NCBI RefSeq assembly: GCF_031679605.1
Contig: NZ_CP117522.1
Coordinates: forward strand, 7,626,001-7,690,000
From: Streptomyces luomodiensis
GTDB taxonomy: Bacteria > Actinomycetota > Actinomycetes > Streptomycetales > Streptomycetaceae
Length of the DNA stretch: 64,000 nt
Reading direction: 5' to 3'
Shown here: piece by piece, positions 32,774 to 40,933 of the stretch
Position numbering within the stretch: position 1 is the stretch's first letter
How the letters are laid out: each line of letters starts with the position of its first letter
Position numbers and translations under genes: made by a program
Notes under the pieces: model-generated
What the model was told of the DNA's origin: nothing
The model's input: the letters and a program-made list of their open reading frames with translations, nothing else
Databases searched by the model: none

Positions 32774-33139
32774 CTACCGCAGCCCGTAGATCACTACGGT
32801 GTTGCCCCATGGGTCCCGGGCCACGGCCCGGACCTCGTGCGGGCCCTGCTCGGGCTCCCGGACTACGGATCCGCCGCCTTGTACGAGGGCGGTGAGCGCC
32901 GAGGTCACGTCGGGGACCTTGAACGACGCCGCGGGCACCCCACCGGTGACGTCCTCGGCCGGGCCGGTCAGGGCCAACGTGGTGCTGCCGGCGTCGAGGG
33001 CGGCGTAGCGGTCGCCGTCGACGAACTTCGTGGCCAGGCCGAAGGTGTCGGTGTAGAAGCGCACGGCGGCGTCGATGTCGGCCACCGGGTGCAGCACGTT
33101 CCCGATCTTCACGAGGTCGATCTCCACGGAATCACTCAC
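32774..33139 (-). CDS. VOC/glyoxalase-fold protein
   Basis: 121 residues. The pattern VDLVKIGNVLHPVADIDAAV-like start, RFYTDTFGLATKFVDGDRYA, and a closing AVARDPWGNTVVIYGL is the single-domain vicinal-oxygen-chelate fold (glyoxalase/bleomycin-resistance superfamily). His near the first strand and the second betaalpha unit are compatible with a metal site or a ligand-binding role. It stands between a gene remnant region and the truncated ligase copy; substrate unknown. Confidence 0.8.
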   Translation of the reverse strand: MSDSVEIDLVKIGNVLHPVADIDAAVRFYTDTFGLATKFVDGDRYAALDAGSTTLALTGPAEDVTGGVPAASFKVPDVTSALTALVQGGGSVVREPEQGPHEVRAVARDPWGNTVVIYGLR

Positions 33140-33311
33140 CGGACGGCCGTAGCACGGCCTGAGCGGAGAGTCCCGCTACACCGCGCGCCGCGCGTGGATG
33201 AACCACTGGCGCGATCTGGCGGACGGTGGCGGTGTCGACACTGGTGGCCATGGCGGCATAGGTGCGAAGGGCCTTCGTCCGGGTCGGTTCAGAATTCTTC
33301 ATCAGATCCAT
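33132..33311 (-). pseudogene. Truncated FadD-like gene start
   Basis: MDLMKNSEPTRT matches the first residues of the acyl-CoA ligase at 27414 (MDLINFEPTRT). The homology then ends and the frame runs through unrelated sequence (YAAMATSVDTATVRQIAP) to a stop. It occupies the same position after a flavin reductase as the intact gene, so it is a deletion relic of a duplicated operon. Confidence 0.65.
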
Positions 33312-33364
33312 CACACGGCCTCTCCGCAAATCCACCAGAGCTGACGAGCCGGGGCCGATGTCAT

Positions 33365-33865
33365 TCATTCAACGCTCTGCCCGAGGTGGAGGAAATCACC
33401 GCGGTACCACATCACCGGCTTGCCGCTACCTATGCGCGCGTCGTGCACGCGACCGATGAGAATGACGTGATCGCCGCCGGGTACGGCTTGCTCCAGCTCG
33501 CAGCGGATGACCGCTGCGGCGTCGGGCAGTATCGGGTGTCCGCCCTCGTCGGACTCGAAGCTCCCGTGTGCGAACTTGTCCTCGCCCTTCGTGGCGAACC
33601 TCATGGCCAACTTTGCATGCGCGGGCGTCACGATGTTCACGACGAACTGCTCAGCCGCTACAAAAGCCGGGAAGCAGTCCGCTCCTTGGTCCAGGCACAC
33701 CAGAACAAGTGGTGGATCAAGCGACAGCGCCGCGAAGGAACTCGCGGTGAACCCATGCGGCGTGCCCCCGGCACTTCGGGTCGTCACGATCGTCACGCCG
33801 GCGGGGAAGCGGGCCAACGCCGAACGGAAGGCAGCCGCGTCCAGCCCCTGGACTTGATCAGCCAT
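33365..33865 (-). CDS. Flavin reductase, second copy
   Basis: 166 residues, closely similar to the protein at 27461-27961 over the whole length (for example HGFTASSFAALSLDPPLVLV and GGDHVILIGRVHDARIGSGK). The ATG at 33865 overlaps the preceding fusion ORF by 8 nt, the same geometry as in the intact operon. It appears to be the only complete enzyme left in the rearranged copy and could still supply reduced flavin to the intact monooxygenase. Confidence 0.85.
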   Translation of the reverse strand: MADQVQGLDAAAFRSALARFPAGVTIVTTRSAGGTPHGFTASSFAALSLDPPLVLVCLDQGADCFPAFVAAEQFVVNIVTPAHAKLAMRFATKGEDKFAHGSFESDEGGHPILPDAAAVIRCELEQAVPGGDHVILIGRVHDARIGSGKPVMWYRGDFLHLGQSVE

Positions 33866-34043
33866 TCCACACCTCGCGGACACCTCGGACGGCAGGGTCG
33901 TGGTAGACGGTGCGCGCGTTGGCGAGGGCGGCGCTGGGCTGCTTCTCGTCAGACCAGTTGGCATCCTCGACCAGTTCCCGGTAGCGGTGTTCACGCGCGA
34001 GTCTGGTCGGGGTGTCCCCCTCAACCATGACGATGACGTCCAT
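33858..34043 (-). pseudogene. Fusion remnant: monooxygenase start joined to enoyl-CoA hydratase end
   Basis: The 61-residue frame starts MDVIVMVEGDTPTRLAREHR, a diverged copy of the luciferase-like N terminus (MDFILMTEGDTPVGLTHEHR). It ends ANARTVYHDPAVRGVREVWN, a copy of the hydratase C terminus (ADARTVFNDPAARAAREGYR). About 2.7 kb equivalent to the second hydratase and most of the other two genes has been deleted in frame. A complete promoter precedes it. Confidence 0.75.
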
Positions 34044-34062
34044 ATCAGCCCTTCCTTCGAAT

Positions 34063-34104
34063 GTTATTGGCGACTAACTTATGGCCTGGCTTGGGCGTGG
34101 TCAA
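34063..34104 (-). promoter_or_regulatory. Promoter and operator of the rearranged operon copy
   Basis: Minus strand: -35 TTGACC (34104-34099), 17 bp, -10 TAAGTT (34081-34076), with GTTA-N8-TAAC at 34063-34078 overlapping the -10. Same architecture as at 30762-30803 though the spacer sequence differs, which argues the motif is under selection. Confidence 0.65.
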
Positions 34105-34251
34105 GGCCCGTCTGGGGAGGCAGATACGTGAGTGCGCGGTAACCAGGGAGGGCGTCAGGTCGGTCCGTGGCCTAACTGTGCAGCTCTCGGTCGGTGACGC
34201 GACCGGGGTTGCGCTGGTCGCCCCTCCCGTGTGTGCTTGCTGGGCCTTGGT

Positions 34252-34331
34252 GTTATCGACAGGTAACGCCTTTGCCCTCTCTCGGCGCCTTGACCTGGGC
34301 TGGGCTACGCCCTACGTTAGCGCCGAATAAC
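34252..34331 (+). promoter_or_regulatory. Third copy of the promoter/operator region
   Basis: Plus strand: GTTA-N8-TAAC (34252-34267), -35 TTGACC (34290-34295), 17 bp, -10 TACGTT (34313-34318), second GTTA-N8-TAAC (34316-34331). It is nearly the same sequence as the reverse complement of 30762-30841 and drives only a truncated gene. Confidence 0.7.
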
Positions 34332-34350
34332 ATTCGATGGAAGGGTCGGT

Positions 34351-34452
34351 ATGGACTTCATCCTCATGACCGAGGGGGACACCCCGGTCGGGCTCACCCA
34401 TGAGCACCGCTACCGGGAACTGGTCGAGGAGGTGCTGCTCGCAGAGCGCGTC
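34351..34452 (+). pseudogene. Luciferase-like monooxygenase, 34-codon 5' fragment
   Basis: MDFILMTEGDTPVGLTHEHR continuing to LLAERVG is nearly identical to the first 34 residues of the gene at 30742. The match stops abruptly at about 34452, where IS5-type transposase sequence begins on the other strand. An insertion or recombination event therefore cut a duplicated operon here. Confidence 0.8.
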
Positions 34453-34575
34453 GGGTCCTCCCCGGGTGTCCGTACCGAAGGCGGTGGTCGCGGAGGATCT
34501 TCCAGGTCTTCATGTGGGCGAAGACGCGCTCGACGCGGGCGCGGACCTGTTTGTGGGAGTTTGTGCGACCGGGTG
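34453..34575 (-). mobile_element. IS5-family transposase fragment
   Basis: The minus-strand frame reads NSHKQVRARVERVFAHMKTW and KILRDHRLR, the C-terminal DDE-E region of IS5-group transposases (VRARVEHxFARMKxWKILRD). Only about 35 residues remain and no terminal repeats are visible. It marks the breakpoint of the duplicated monooxygenase operon. Confidence 0.65.
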
Positions 34576-34595
34576 GCCGAGATCAGGGGAAAGGT

Positions 34596-35420
34596 TCAGT
34601 TGCCGAGCACGGTCAGCAGCCCGAGCTTTTCCGCGGCGTCCGTGCCGTCGACGGGGGTGAGCCAGATGAGCCGTTGACGATTATCCTCGCTGAACAGGTT
34701 GAGGCAGTTCAGTTCCAGAATGCCTACTGCGGGGTGGACGATCCGCTTGCGTTCGTTACGTCGCACCGCCACCTCGTGCTGCCCCCACAGGTGCGCGAAC
34801 TCGTCGCTGTGCTGTTCGAGCTCTGTGACCAGGCGGGCCGTTTCCGGATCGCCGTCATCACGGCGGCCGCTGGCAGCACGCAGATCGGCGACGTACGCGC
34901 GGGAGTGGTAGTCGTGGTCGTCCTCTGGGAAGACCTCGCGTGAACGCAGGTCGGTGAACCATCGGTATACACAGCTCGCCTCGAGCCCTTTCGCCGCCAC
35001 GGGCGGGCCGAAGACCGTCTCTGCAACGGAGTTCTGTGCGAGTGTGACGTGCAGGTCGGTGACGATCTGGGCCGGGGTGTCGGCAAGGCGGTCGAGCAGG
35101 CTGAGCATCGTTGGTTCGACGTGCGAGGCTGGACCGCCCGGGATCGGCAGTGCTCGGTCGGCAAGGCGGTAGATGTGATCGCGCTCGTCGCCGGTGAGGC
35201 GCAGGGCGCGGGCGAGCGCGGCGAGCATCTGCTCTGAAGGCTGGGCGCCGCCTTGTTCCAGCTCGGTGTAGTAGTCGCTCGAGGCACCGGCCAGCATGGC
35301 AACCTCGTCCCGGCGCAGCCCCGGCACACGGCGCCTGGGACCGGTCGGCAGACCGACGTCGGAGGGACGGACGCGCTCGCGTCTTGATCTGAGGAACGCT
35401 CCCAGTTCACCAAGGTTCAC
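34596..35420 (-). CDS. HTH regulator with MmyB-like domain (second copy)
   Basis: 274 residues from the GTG at 35420 (VNLGELGAFLRSRRERVRPS). The XRE part has GPRRRVPGLRRDEVAMLAGA and DYYTELEQGG. The MmyB-like part includes VTLAQNSVAETVFGPP and VRRNERKRIVHPAVGILEL. It is divergent from an SDR gene 195 bp away, the common arrangement for this regulator type in Streptomyces, so it likely controls that oxidoreductase. Similar in layout to 15784-16668. Confidence 0.85.
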   Translation of the reverse strand: MNLGELGAFLRSRRERVRPSDVGLPTGPRRRVPGLRRDEVAMLAGASSDYYTELEQGGAQPSEQMLAALARALRLTGDERDHIYRLADRALPIPGGPASHVEPTMLSLLDRLADTPAQIVTDLHVTLAQNSVAETVFGPPVAAKGLEASCVYRWFTDLRSREVFPEDDHDYHSRAYVADLRAASGRRDDGDPETARLVTELEQHSDEFAHLWGQHEVAVRRNERKRIVHPAVGILELNCLNLFSEDNRQRLIWLTPVDGTDAAEKLGLLTVLGN

Positions 35421-35615
35421 ACCGGCATTGTGCCCACATGGGCCGGTGCCCGGCCAGGGGGGCACCGGCTCCGCCCCAGAGCTCGCCTGCGTTCCAGCTA
35501 CTCCAGCCCTCAAGGTAGGGATGGCGGCCCTAGGGAAAGGACCCGCTGGCTGCCCCTGCGCGGGTGCCGCACGGTGAATACAAGACATCGCTGCACAGGA
35601 AAGCCGGGAAACAGC

Positions 35616-36404
35616 ATGCCCACATCCATTGAGAAGATTGCACTCGTTACAGGGGGCAACCGTGGTATCGGTCGCGCCACGGTCGAGGCCCTTGCCGCCG
35701 ACGGCGTCGATGTCGTGTTCACCTACCGCTCCCACGAGGATGAGGCCGAGCAGGTCGCCGATGCCGTGGCCGCCGTCGGCCGAACCGCCCGGGCGATCCG
35801 GCTCGACGTCGCCGATACGGCTTCCCATTCCTCGTTCACCGCGACCCTGGCCGAGGTCCTGCGGGCCGCGTGGAGCCGGGAGAACTTCGACATCCTCGTC
35901 AACAACGCCGGCTTCTCCGGGGACAGTGCTCTGGGCACGACCGATGAGGAAACCATCGATCAGCTCTATCAAGTCCACTTCAAGGGCGTCTACCTGCTCA
36001 CCCAGGCCCTCGCGACCGCACCCGAGGGCTCCCAGCCCCTGCTGGCCGACGGCGGCAGGGTCATCAACTTCTCCTCCTGCCTTTCACGGATCGTCACCGC
36101 GCCGTTCTCGGTCTACTCGGCGATGAAGGGCGCGATCGAGGTGCTGACCCGCTACTGGGCCATCGAGCTCGGCGGGCGCGGCATCAGCGTCAACACCGTC
36201 GCGCCCGGCCCAGTAGCCACTGACTTCGCCGGCGGATACCTGCGCGTCAGTGAGGAGTTCCGGAAGGCCATGAGCGAGATGACGGCCCTCGGCCGAGTCG
36301 CCTCTGCCGAGGACATCGGTCCGGCCGTGACGGCTCTGGTCAGTGACGCCACCGGATGGATCACGGCCCAGCGCATCGAGGTCAGCGGCGGAATCCACCT
36401 CTGA
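35616..36404 (+). CDS. Short-chain dehydrogenase/reductase (classical SDR)
   Basis: 262 residues starting MPTSIEKIALVTGGNRGIGR (TGxxxGxG nucleotide site). DILVNNAGFSGDSALG has the NNAG motif, INFSSCLSR the catalytic Ser, and FSVYSAMKGAIEVLTRYWAI the YxxxK. The closing VSGGIHL is typical. It oxidises or reduces an unknown alcohol/carbonyl using NAD(P). The longer frame back to 35430 is rejected because it lacks family similarity. Likely regulated by the divergent MmyB-type protein. Confidence 0.9.
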   Translation: MPTSIEKIALVTGGNRGIGRATVEALAADGVDVVFTYRSHEDEAEQVADAVAAVGRTARAIRLDVADTASHSSFTATLAEVLRAAWSRENFDILVNNAGFSGDSALGTTDEETIDQLYQVHFKGVYLLTQALATAPEGSQPLLADGGRVINFSSCLSRIVTAPFSVYSAMKGAIEVLTRYWAIELGGRGISVNTVAPGPVATDFAGGYLRVSEEFRKAMSEMTALGRVASAEDIGPAVTALVSDATGWITAQRIEVSGGIHL

Positions 36405-37014
36405 CCCGCCCACCAGAAGGCTTTCGCGACTGCTGCATGACTGGGTGACAGCGGGTTCATGCCGCCAGCGTTGCGGGTGGGGTCACGATGGTCTTGTACT
36501 CGACAAGGGTCAACCGGACCGAGTCTCTCACATTTCGTGAGCCGGCTGGGGCTCGGTCTCCCAGCGCTGGTCGAGGAAGGCTACGACGTGTTCTGACAGC
36601 TCGTCGACTCCGCCGGTGGTCATCAGGTCCGGGCCGAGTGCTCCACCGTCTATGGCCGCTTCCGTCTACGGCCGCGTGTCGGGGTCTCCCATGCCATGAC
36701 GGAAGCGGAGTTCGCCGGGACAGCCGCGCGTGGCCAGACCGACCTCGGCCCGGGCCCATCACCATGCGGCCGCCATGGTGATGGATCCGCACCTGCTGGC
36801 GACCCTGGAGCAGGCCGTCGCTGAGGAAAGGAGCTCCTCGAAAGGGACAAGAAACCCCAGTGACAGGCAGGAACACGGCGACGGACGCACGCCACTTCTC
36901 CGAGAACCCCCATGGACGCAACCCTGCCTCCATGCACGATCGCAGTGCTGGGGCAACGCGCTTGTGGGCGCTGAGCGGGGCGGCTTGCCGATGGCAAGCC
37001 GCCCTGGGCCGCTG
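36405..37014. other. Gene-poor stretch with one unrecognised C-terminal fragment
   Basis: On the minus strand 36528-36665 a frame reads GALGPDLMTTGGVDELSEHV, VAFLDQRWETEPQPAHEM and stops. It is convincing coding sequence but lacks a start (an upstream TAG is in frame) and I cannot name the family. No other gene is supported between the SDR and lipoprotein genes. Confidence 0.35.
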
Positions 37015-38148
37015 CTACGACGGTTCGGGAGCTTTCCAGCGGGTGATCGAGAAGGTCACCGAGGCGGGGGCCTTGGCGGTTACGGCGGTCACCTTCAGCA
37101 GAGCGACGTCCTTGTCGAGACTGTCGAACCTGCAGAACCGGTCCCCGGTCCGCAGTTCGGAGACCGGTACCTCGAGTTCGTTGCTCTCGCCGCGCGCCGC
37201 GGCGTCCTGGCAAGCGGTGAGGTCCAGGTCGGCGGTGCCCTCCACCCGGGCCACGTATCCGCGGAACCACATCTTCGGGCTTCCGGACAGACAGCTCGGG
37301 GAGTACTCGATGTCTCCGCCGCCGCCGTTCAGCCTGCTCCTGTAGGTAACGACCGGCATGTCCGAACCGAGCCCAACGCTGCCCAGGACGCAGCCGCGCG
37401 CCTTGGCCACGTCGTCGGACACTGTGACGGGCTGGTTCTCGTAGACCTTGTCACCGGGTTGCGCCGGCGCGCCCTCGGTCTTCGCCGGCCCGGCCCACAC
37501 GGTCGCCGACAATGTCAGCTCACCGACGGGGGATCCGCTCACCTTCACCACGCGCAGGAGGACCACGCGGCCGCCCGCGGCGAAGTCCTCGCAGAACCGG
37601 TCCCCCGCCGCCAGGGCCCCGGTCTTGTAGCGGTCGACGTGCGTGCCGTTGCCGACCGCTGCCCGTGCGGCAGCTTGGCAGCCCGCCTGGTCGAGGTCCC
37701 CGGCGTCCGCGGCAACCTTGGCGACGGGCACGTCGTCGAAGTCCAGCACCTCGTTGTCCCAGGAGCAGGGAGGCTCCCATGACAGGACAGGCGGCCTGCC
37801 CTCGTCCGTCTGGTCCCCGTCGTCGTTCAGGCGCGGGTTCGACTCACGGGGCCCGAGGACGCGCGGCCCGCTGTCCGCGAACTCCACGTAGAAAGAGAAG
37901 TCGGAAGGGCATCCGTTCTTGATCGCCTGGACATTACTCAGCGAGACTTCCTTGTCCCGGTAGAGCAGCCCGGTTCTGGAATCCGCCGACGCACCGGACG
38001 CTGACCCTTTCGGCGCACCGGACGCTGATCCGGTCAGACCCTCGGACTGCCCATCGCCGCCCCCACAACCTGCGAGAACCGCTGCCAGAAGCAGCACCAG
38101 GCCACCGCCCCGTAACGCCTTCCCCTGACGACCGTTGGTCCGCCACAC
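37015..38148 (-). CDS. Secreted lipoprotein with two related halves
   Basis: 377 residues from the GTG at 38148, preceded by GGGGGAG. A signal peptide ends in a lipobox (LLLAAVLAGC, Cys near residue 28), then a Ser/Gly linker. Two regions look homologous: CQAAARAAVG... ending GDRFCEDFAAGGRVVLLRVV, and CQDAAARGES... ending GDRFCRFDSLDKDVALLKV. Each has conserved Cys residues, so an internal duplication is likely. Probably membrane-anchored on the outer face. Function unknown. Confidence 0.75.
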   Translation of the reverse strand: MWRTNGRQGKALRGGGLVLLLAAVLAGCGGGDGQSEGLTGSASGAPKGSASGASADSRTGLLYRDKEVSLSNVQAIKNGCPSDFSFYVEFADSGPRVLGPRESNPRLNDDGDQTDEGRPPVLSWEPPCSWDNEVLDFDDVPVAKVAADAGDLDQAGCQAAARAAVGNGTHVDRYKTGALAAGDRFCEDFAAGGRVVLLRVVKVSGSPVGELTLSATVWAGPAKTEGAPAQPGDKVYENQPVTVSDDVAKARGCVLGSVGLGSDMPVVTYRSRLNGGGGDIEYSPSCLSGSPKMWFRGYVARVEGTADLDLTACQDAAARGESNELEVPVSELRTGDRFCRFDSLDKDVALLKVTAVTAKAPASVTFSITRWKAPEPS

Positions 38149-38278
38149 GTCAACTCCCCCATCGGATTGGAAGCCACCCACCGTACCGAAGCGACTACCG
38201 GGGCGGTACCGACAGCAGCGGAGGATCGCACACCTGGCCTTCTTCTCGTGGTTGGCCGCGTGACGCCCGCCTCTGGCA

Positions 38279-38437
38279 TCAGGCGGTTACGGCGTCCGGC
38301 GCCTGTAGGCCATGCGCCTCCACGGCTGCATGGACCACGTCGGTCGTGATGCCGCGGGATATCAAGGCCTGACGAGTACGGACCTCGTATCCGGCTGCGC
38401 CGTACAGACCTTCTGCCACGTGTTCGCGTGCCGACAG
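38279..38437 (-). pseudogene. Short C-terminal fragment, family not recognised
   Basis: The minus frame reads LSAREHVAEGLYGAAGYEVR, TRQALISRGITTDVVHAAVE and stops at 38279. The composition is protein-like, with an alternating helical pattern, but the frame upstream is Pro/Arg-rich shadow and overlaps the next gene. It may be a truncated regulator or the end of a lost gene. Confidence 0.3.
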
Positions 38438-38585
38438 CGGCCGCGGCCCGGTGGCCGCGGCCGCTGTCGGCTCGGCGGTCCGTCGACGACCTGCCCGGCC
38501 ATCCGTCCCGTGGCCGGGGGCGACATGGCTCGGCCGCGCTCGTCCAGGGGGGTCGGTCGGTGCAGGCGTGAGCGTTTGCGCGGGC

Positions 38586-39221
38586 TCAGGGGGACGTGGT
38601 CCAGCGGGGCGCGGTCTCGGCCCACTTGGCGTCCCACTGGGCGAGATTGCGGCGACGCAGGACCACGGTGACGCCGCGGTAGGCGGCGGCACCGGCGAGG
38701 GCCACGGTCAGGAAGGCGATGAGCGCCCAGCCCATGGTCCGGCTGCGGATCTGTTTGGCGGGCATGGGCGGCTCGGCGATCGCTCCGTCCGCGTCGAGCC
38801 ATACGTCGACGGAGCTGCCCGCGCTGAGTCCGGGCAGGACGTCGGTCTTGGCGGTGCGGATCCGTCCGTCCGGGTCGGTGTAGCGGACCGTGGCCGGATA
38901 GCGGTTCTCTCTCGCCTCCGCCGACCCGGGCTCCGGATGGTCCGGGGCGTCGTGGGTGAGGACGGCGGTGGTGAGGTGCAGGGTCTGCCTCTGGTGCTCG
39001 GCGGCGGCGCGGTAGTGCCGGTGGGCGGCGTCACCGATGGCGAACATGGCACCGAGCCCCAGGACCGGTACGAGCAGCAACATCGCCAGGGCGATCCGGC
39101 CCTGGAGGCGGTCGGTGCGCCGGTACAGCGGATTGCGCCGCCAGCGCCACAGCGACAGGGGGTGCACGAGCTCGTGGTGCGGGGGATCCGGGGGCTGTGC
39201 GGGTGGTGGCACGCCGGACAC
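38586..39221 (-). CDS. Rv1733c-like membrane protein
   Basis: 211 residues from the GTG at 39221 with AAAGGAG upstream. It has a basic N-terminal tail (LSLWRWRRNPLYRRTDRLQG), a first membrane helix (IALAMLLLVPVLGLGAMFAI), an extracytoplasmic domain with VRYTDPDGRIRTAKTDVLPG, and a second helix (ALIAFLTVALAGAAAYRGV). This two-helix layout is that of the Rv1733c family, members of which belong to the DosR dormancy regulon in mycobacteria. A hypoxia-linked role here is inferred from that family and the nearby NarL-type system. Confidence 0.75.
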   Translation of the reverse strand: MSGVPPPAQPPDPPHHELVHPLSLWRWRRNPLYRRTDRLQGRIALAMLLLVPVLGLGAMFAIGDAAHRHYRAAAEHQRQTLHLTTAVLTHDAPDHPEPGSAEARENRYPATVRYTDPDGRIRTAKTDVLPGLSAGSSVDVWLDADGAIAEPPMPAKQIRSRTMGWALIAFLTVALAGAAAYRGVTVVLRRRNLAQWDAKWAETAPRWTTSP

Positions 39222-39312
39222 AGTGGTTCTCCTTTCCGGGGCAGGGGGGTGGCGTACGGCAGACCCCGGCCGGTGAGGCGGCGGGGTCAGGGGGGCAGCG
39301 GGGCCAGCGAGG

Positions 39313-40187
39313 TCAGCGGAAGAGCGGGCCGGGCCCGGGTGGGGACGTGCCCCTGGCCGACGGATGTCCGTGCGCGGCCCGCAGCATCTTGGCGGCGCCG
39401 CGGATCGCCGCGGTGTGCGGGGTGGGAACCGTCCGCAGGGGCGCGTGCGTGCCGCCGACGAGCCGGTGAGTGAGGTCGGGGCGCAGTGCGCCGCCACCGG
39501 CCAGGAGGGCACCCCGGCTCAGGGCCTCGGCGGTCAGGGACGTGCGGTCCTGCCGGAGCATGGAGGTGATCATGATGCTGATGGCTTCGCTGATCTCCGC
39601 CGTGGCGGCGGCGTCCGCGAGGTCGGAGGTGCCGGCGAGGTCGGTGGCGCCGGCGAGGTCGGTGGTGCCCAGGGCGGTGCGGCGGGCGTCGAAGACCAGG
39701 CCGTCGACGAGGAGGACCACCTCGGTGAGGTGGGCGCCGATGTCCACCACGAGCAGCGGCAGGGAGAGGTCGGCGCCCGCGGCCAGGGCGATGGCGCGCG
39801 CGGTGGGGACGGTCAGGACCGCGCGGGGGCGGAGCACTTCCACGGCGGCACGGGCCCGTTCCCGGTAGGCGGGGCCGCCCAGCACCGGCGCGGTGACCAC
39901 CACCAGCGGGCGGGTGAGGCGGGGCAGGCGGTGGCTGAGGAGCCGGTCGAGCATCCGGGCCGTTCCCGGAACGTCGACGATGGCGCCGCGCTGGACCGGG
40001 TACCCGCCCCAGCACCGGGGAAGGTGATGGTGGGTACGTCTAGGACCATCCCGCGGCCGGCTATCCAGGCACGGGTGCGGGCGCTGCCCAGGTCCAGGGC
40101 GAGGCCGCAGCAGTGCCGGCACAACGGCCAGGGCCGGTGCCGGTGCCCGGCGGGGGAGCCGGGCCGGAAGCGGCGGCGGACGGTCAT
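39313..40187 (-). pseudogene. MreB-like actin homologue with one frameshift
   Basis: From the ATG at 40187 (GGGAGG upstream, ATGA overlap with the TraR-like gene) the frame reads GLALDLGSARTRAWIAGRGM, VLDVPTITFPGAG, as in MreB phosphate-1 regions. At about 40000-40015 homology shifts frame and continues as YPVQRGAIVDVPGTARMLDR, LPLLVVDIGAHLTEVVLLVD and RGALLAGGGALRPDLT, the rest of an actin-like ATPase. A single indel restores about 290 residues. It may be a true pseudogene or a sequencing error. The C-terminal half is short for MreB. Confidence 0.65.
39618..39671. repeat. Three tandem 18-bp units inside the MreB-like gene
   Basis: Units starting CGAGGTCGG at 39618, 39636 and 39654 encode TDLAG-type hexapeptides (TTDLAGATDLAGTSDLA) on the minus strand. 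The in-frame unit length suggests recent expansion within a surface loop of the actin-like protein. Confidence 0.7.
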
Positions 40188-40552
40188 CGTCCGGCCTCCC
40201 GCACCTGCTGGCACCGTGCGCAGTAGCGGGCCTGTGGAACGATCATCAGCCGGTCGCGCTCGATAGGGCGACGGCACAGGTGGCACGTGCCGTAGCGGCC
40301 CTCGGCGATGCGTCGCAGCGCCGCCTCCACGTCGGCGAGGACCATGCGCGCGGAGGCGGCGACTTCGACGTGCACTTCGGCCTGTGCCGCGGAGCGGCGC
40401 CGGAGCAGGTCCTCGGCGCGGGACGGCGCGGCGATCTCCCGCAGCTGTTCCTGGCGGAACAGGCGCTGTTCGTGGAGGTTCTCCCGCAGCGCGGCGAGAT
40501 CCTCGGGCGACAGGTGCGCGGCACGGTCGCCGATGGTCTGATGGTTCACCAC
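40184..40552 (-). CDS. TraR/DksA-family zinc-finger protein
   Basis: 122 residues: an N-terminal coiled coil (EDLAALRENLHEQRLFRQEQ) and a C-terminal four-Cys zinc finger (YGTCHLCRRPIERDRLMIVP then YCARCQQ). DksA/TraR-type proteins bind the RNA polymerase secondary channel and modify the stringent or stress response. GTG start after AAAGGGG. It overlaps the MreB-like gene by 4 nt and follows a second TraR/DksA gene, suggesting one operon. Confidence 0.9.
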   Translation of the reverse strand: MVNHQTIGDRAAHLSPEDLAALRENLHEQRLFRQEQLREIAAPSRAEDLLRRRSAAQAEVHVEVAASARMVLADVEAALRRIAEGRYGTCHLCRRPIERDRLMIVPQARYCARCQQVREAGR

Positions 40553-40603
40553 TTCACCCCTTTGAACAGGGCGGAGACGAAAACAGGGGGCTGGCGGAGC
40601 GGG

Positions 40604-40933
40604 TCAGGCGGTGGCGCGTCCCTGGCAGGCGACGCAGTACCGGGTGTAGGGGAGGATCTCCAGGCGTTCGGCGGGGACGGGCTTGGCGCAGCCCTGGCAG
40701 GTGCCGTAGGTGCCGTCCTCCACGCGGGCGAACGCCTCGTCGATCTCGGTGAGGACGCGCTGGATCGCCTCCCTCTGCGCGGACACCAGATGGGCGTCCG
40801 TGCTCGGGGCGCTCTCGTCGAGGGCACGCAGCTGAGCCAGCCGGCTGTTGCGGGCGTGTTCGAGGCGCTGACGGGTTTCATGAGAGGTCAGCCGCCCGGG
40901 GCGGGGACCGGTCTGGGCGGTGTCGAGCGGCAC
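40604..40933 (-). CDS. TraR/DksA-family zinc-finger protein, second copy
   Basis: 109 residues from the GTG at 40933 with AAAGGACC upstream. It has a coiled coil (TRQRLEHARNSRLAQLRALD, IQRVLTEIDEAFARVEDG) and a zinc finger YGTCQGCAKPVPAERLEILP then YCVACQ. Same domain plan as the neighbour at 40184-40552, so a tandem duplication is likely. The longer frame to 41179 has no family support. A 12-bp palindrome (CTTTCGCGAAAG, 40943-40954) lies just upstream. Confidence 0.85.
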   Translation of the reverse strand: MPLDTAQTGPRPGRLTSHETRQRLEHARNSRLAQLRALDESAPSTDAHLVSAQREAIQRVLTEIDEAFARVEDGTYGTCQGCAKPVPAERLEILPYTRYCVACQGRATA

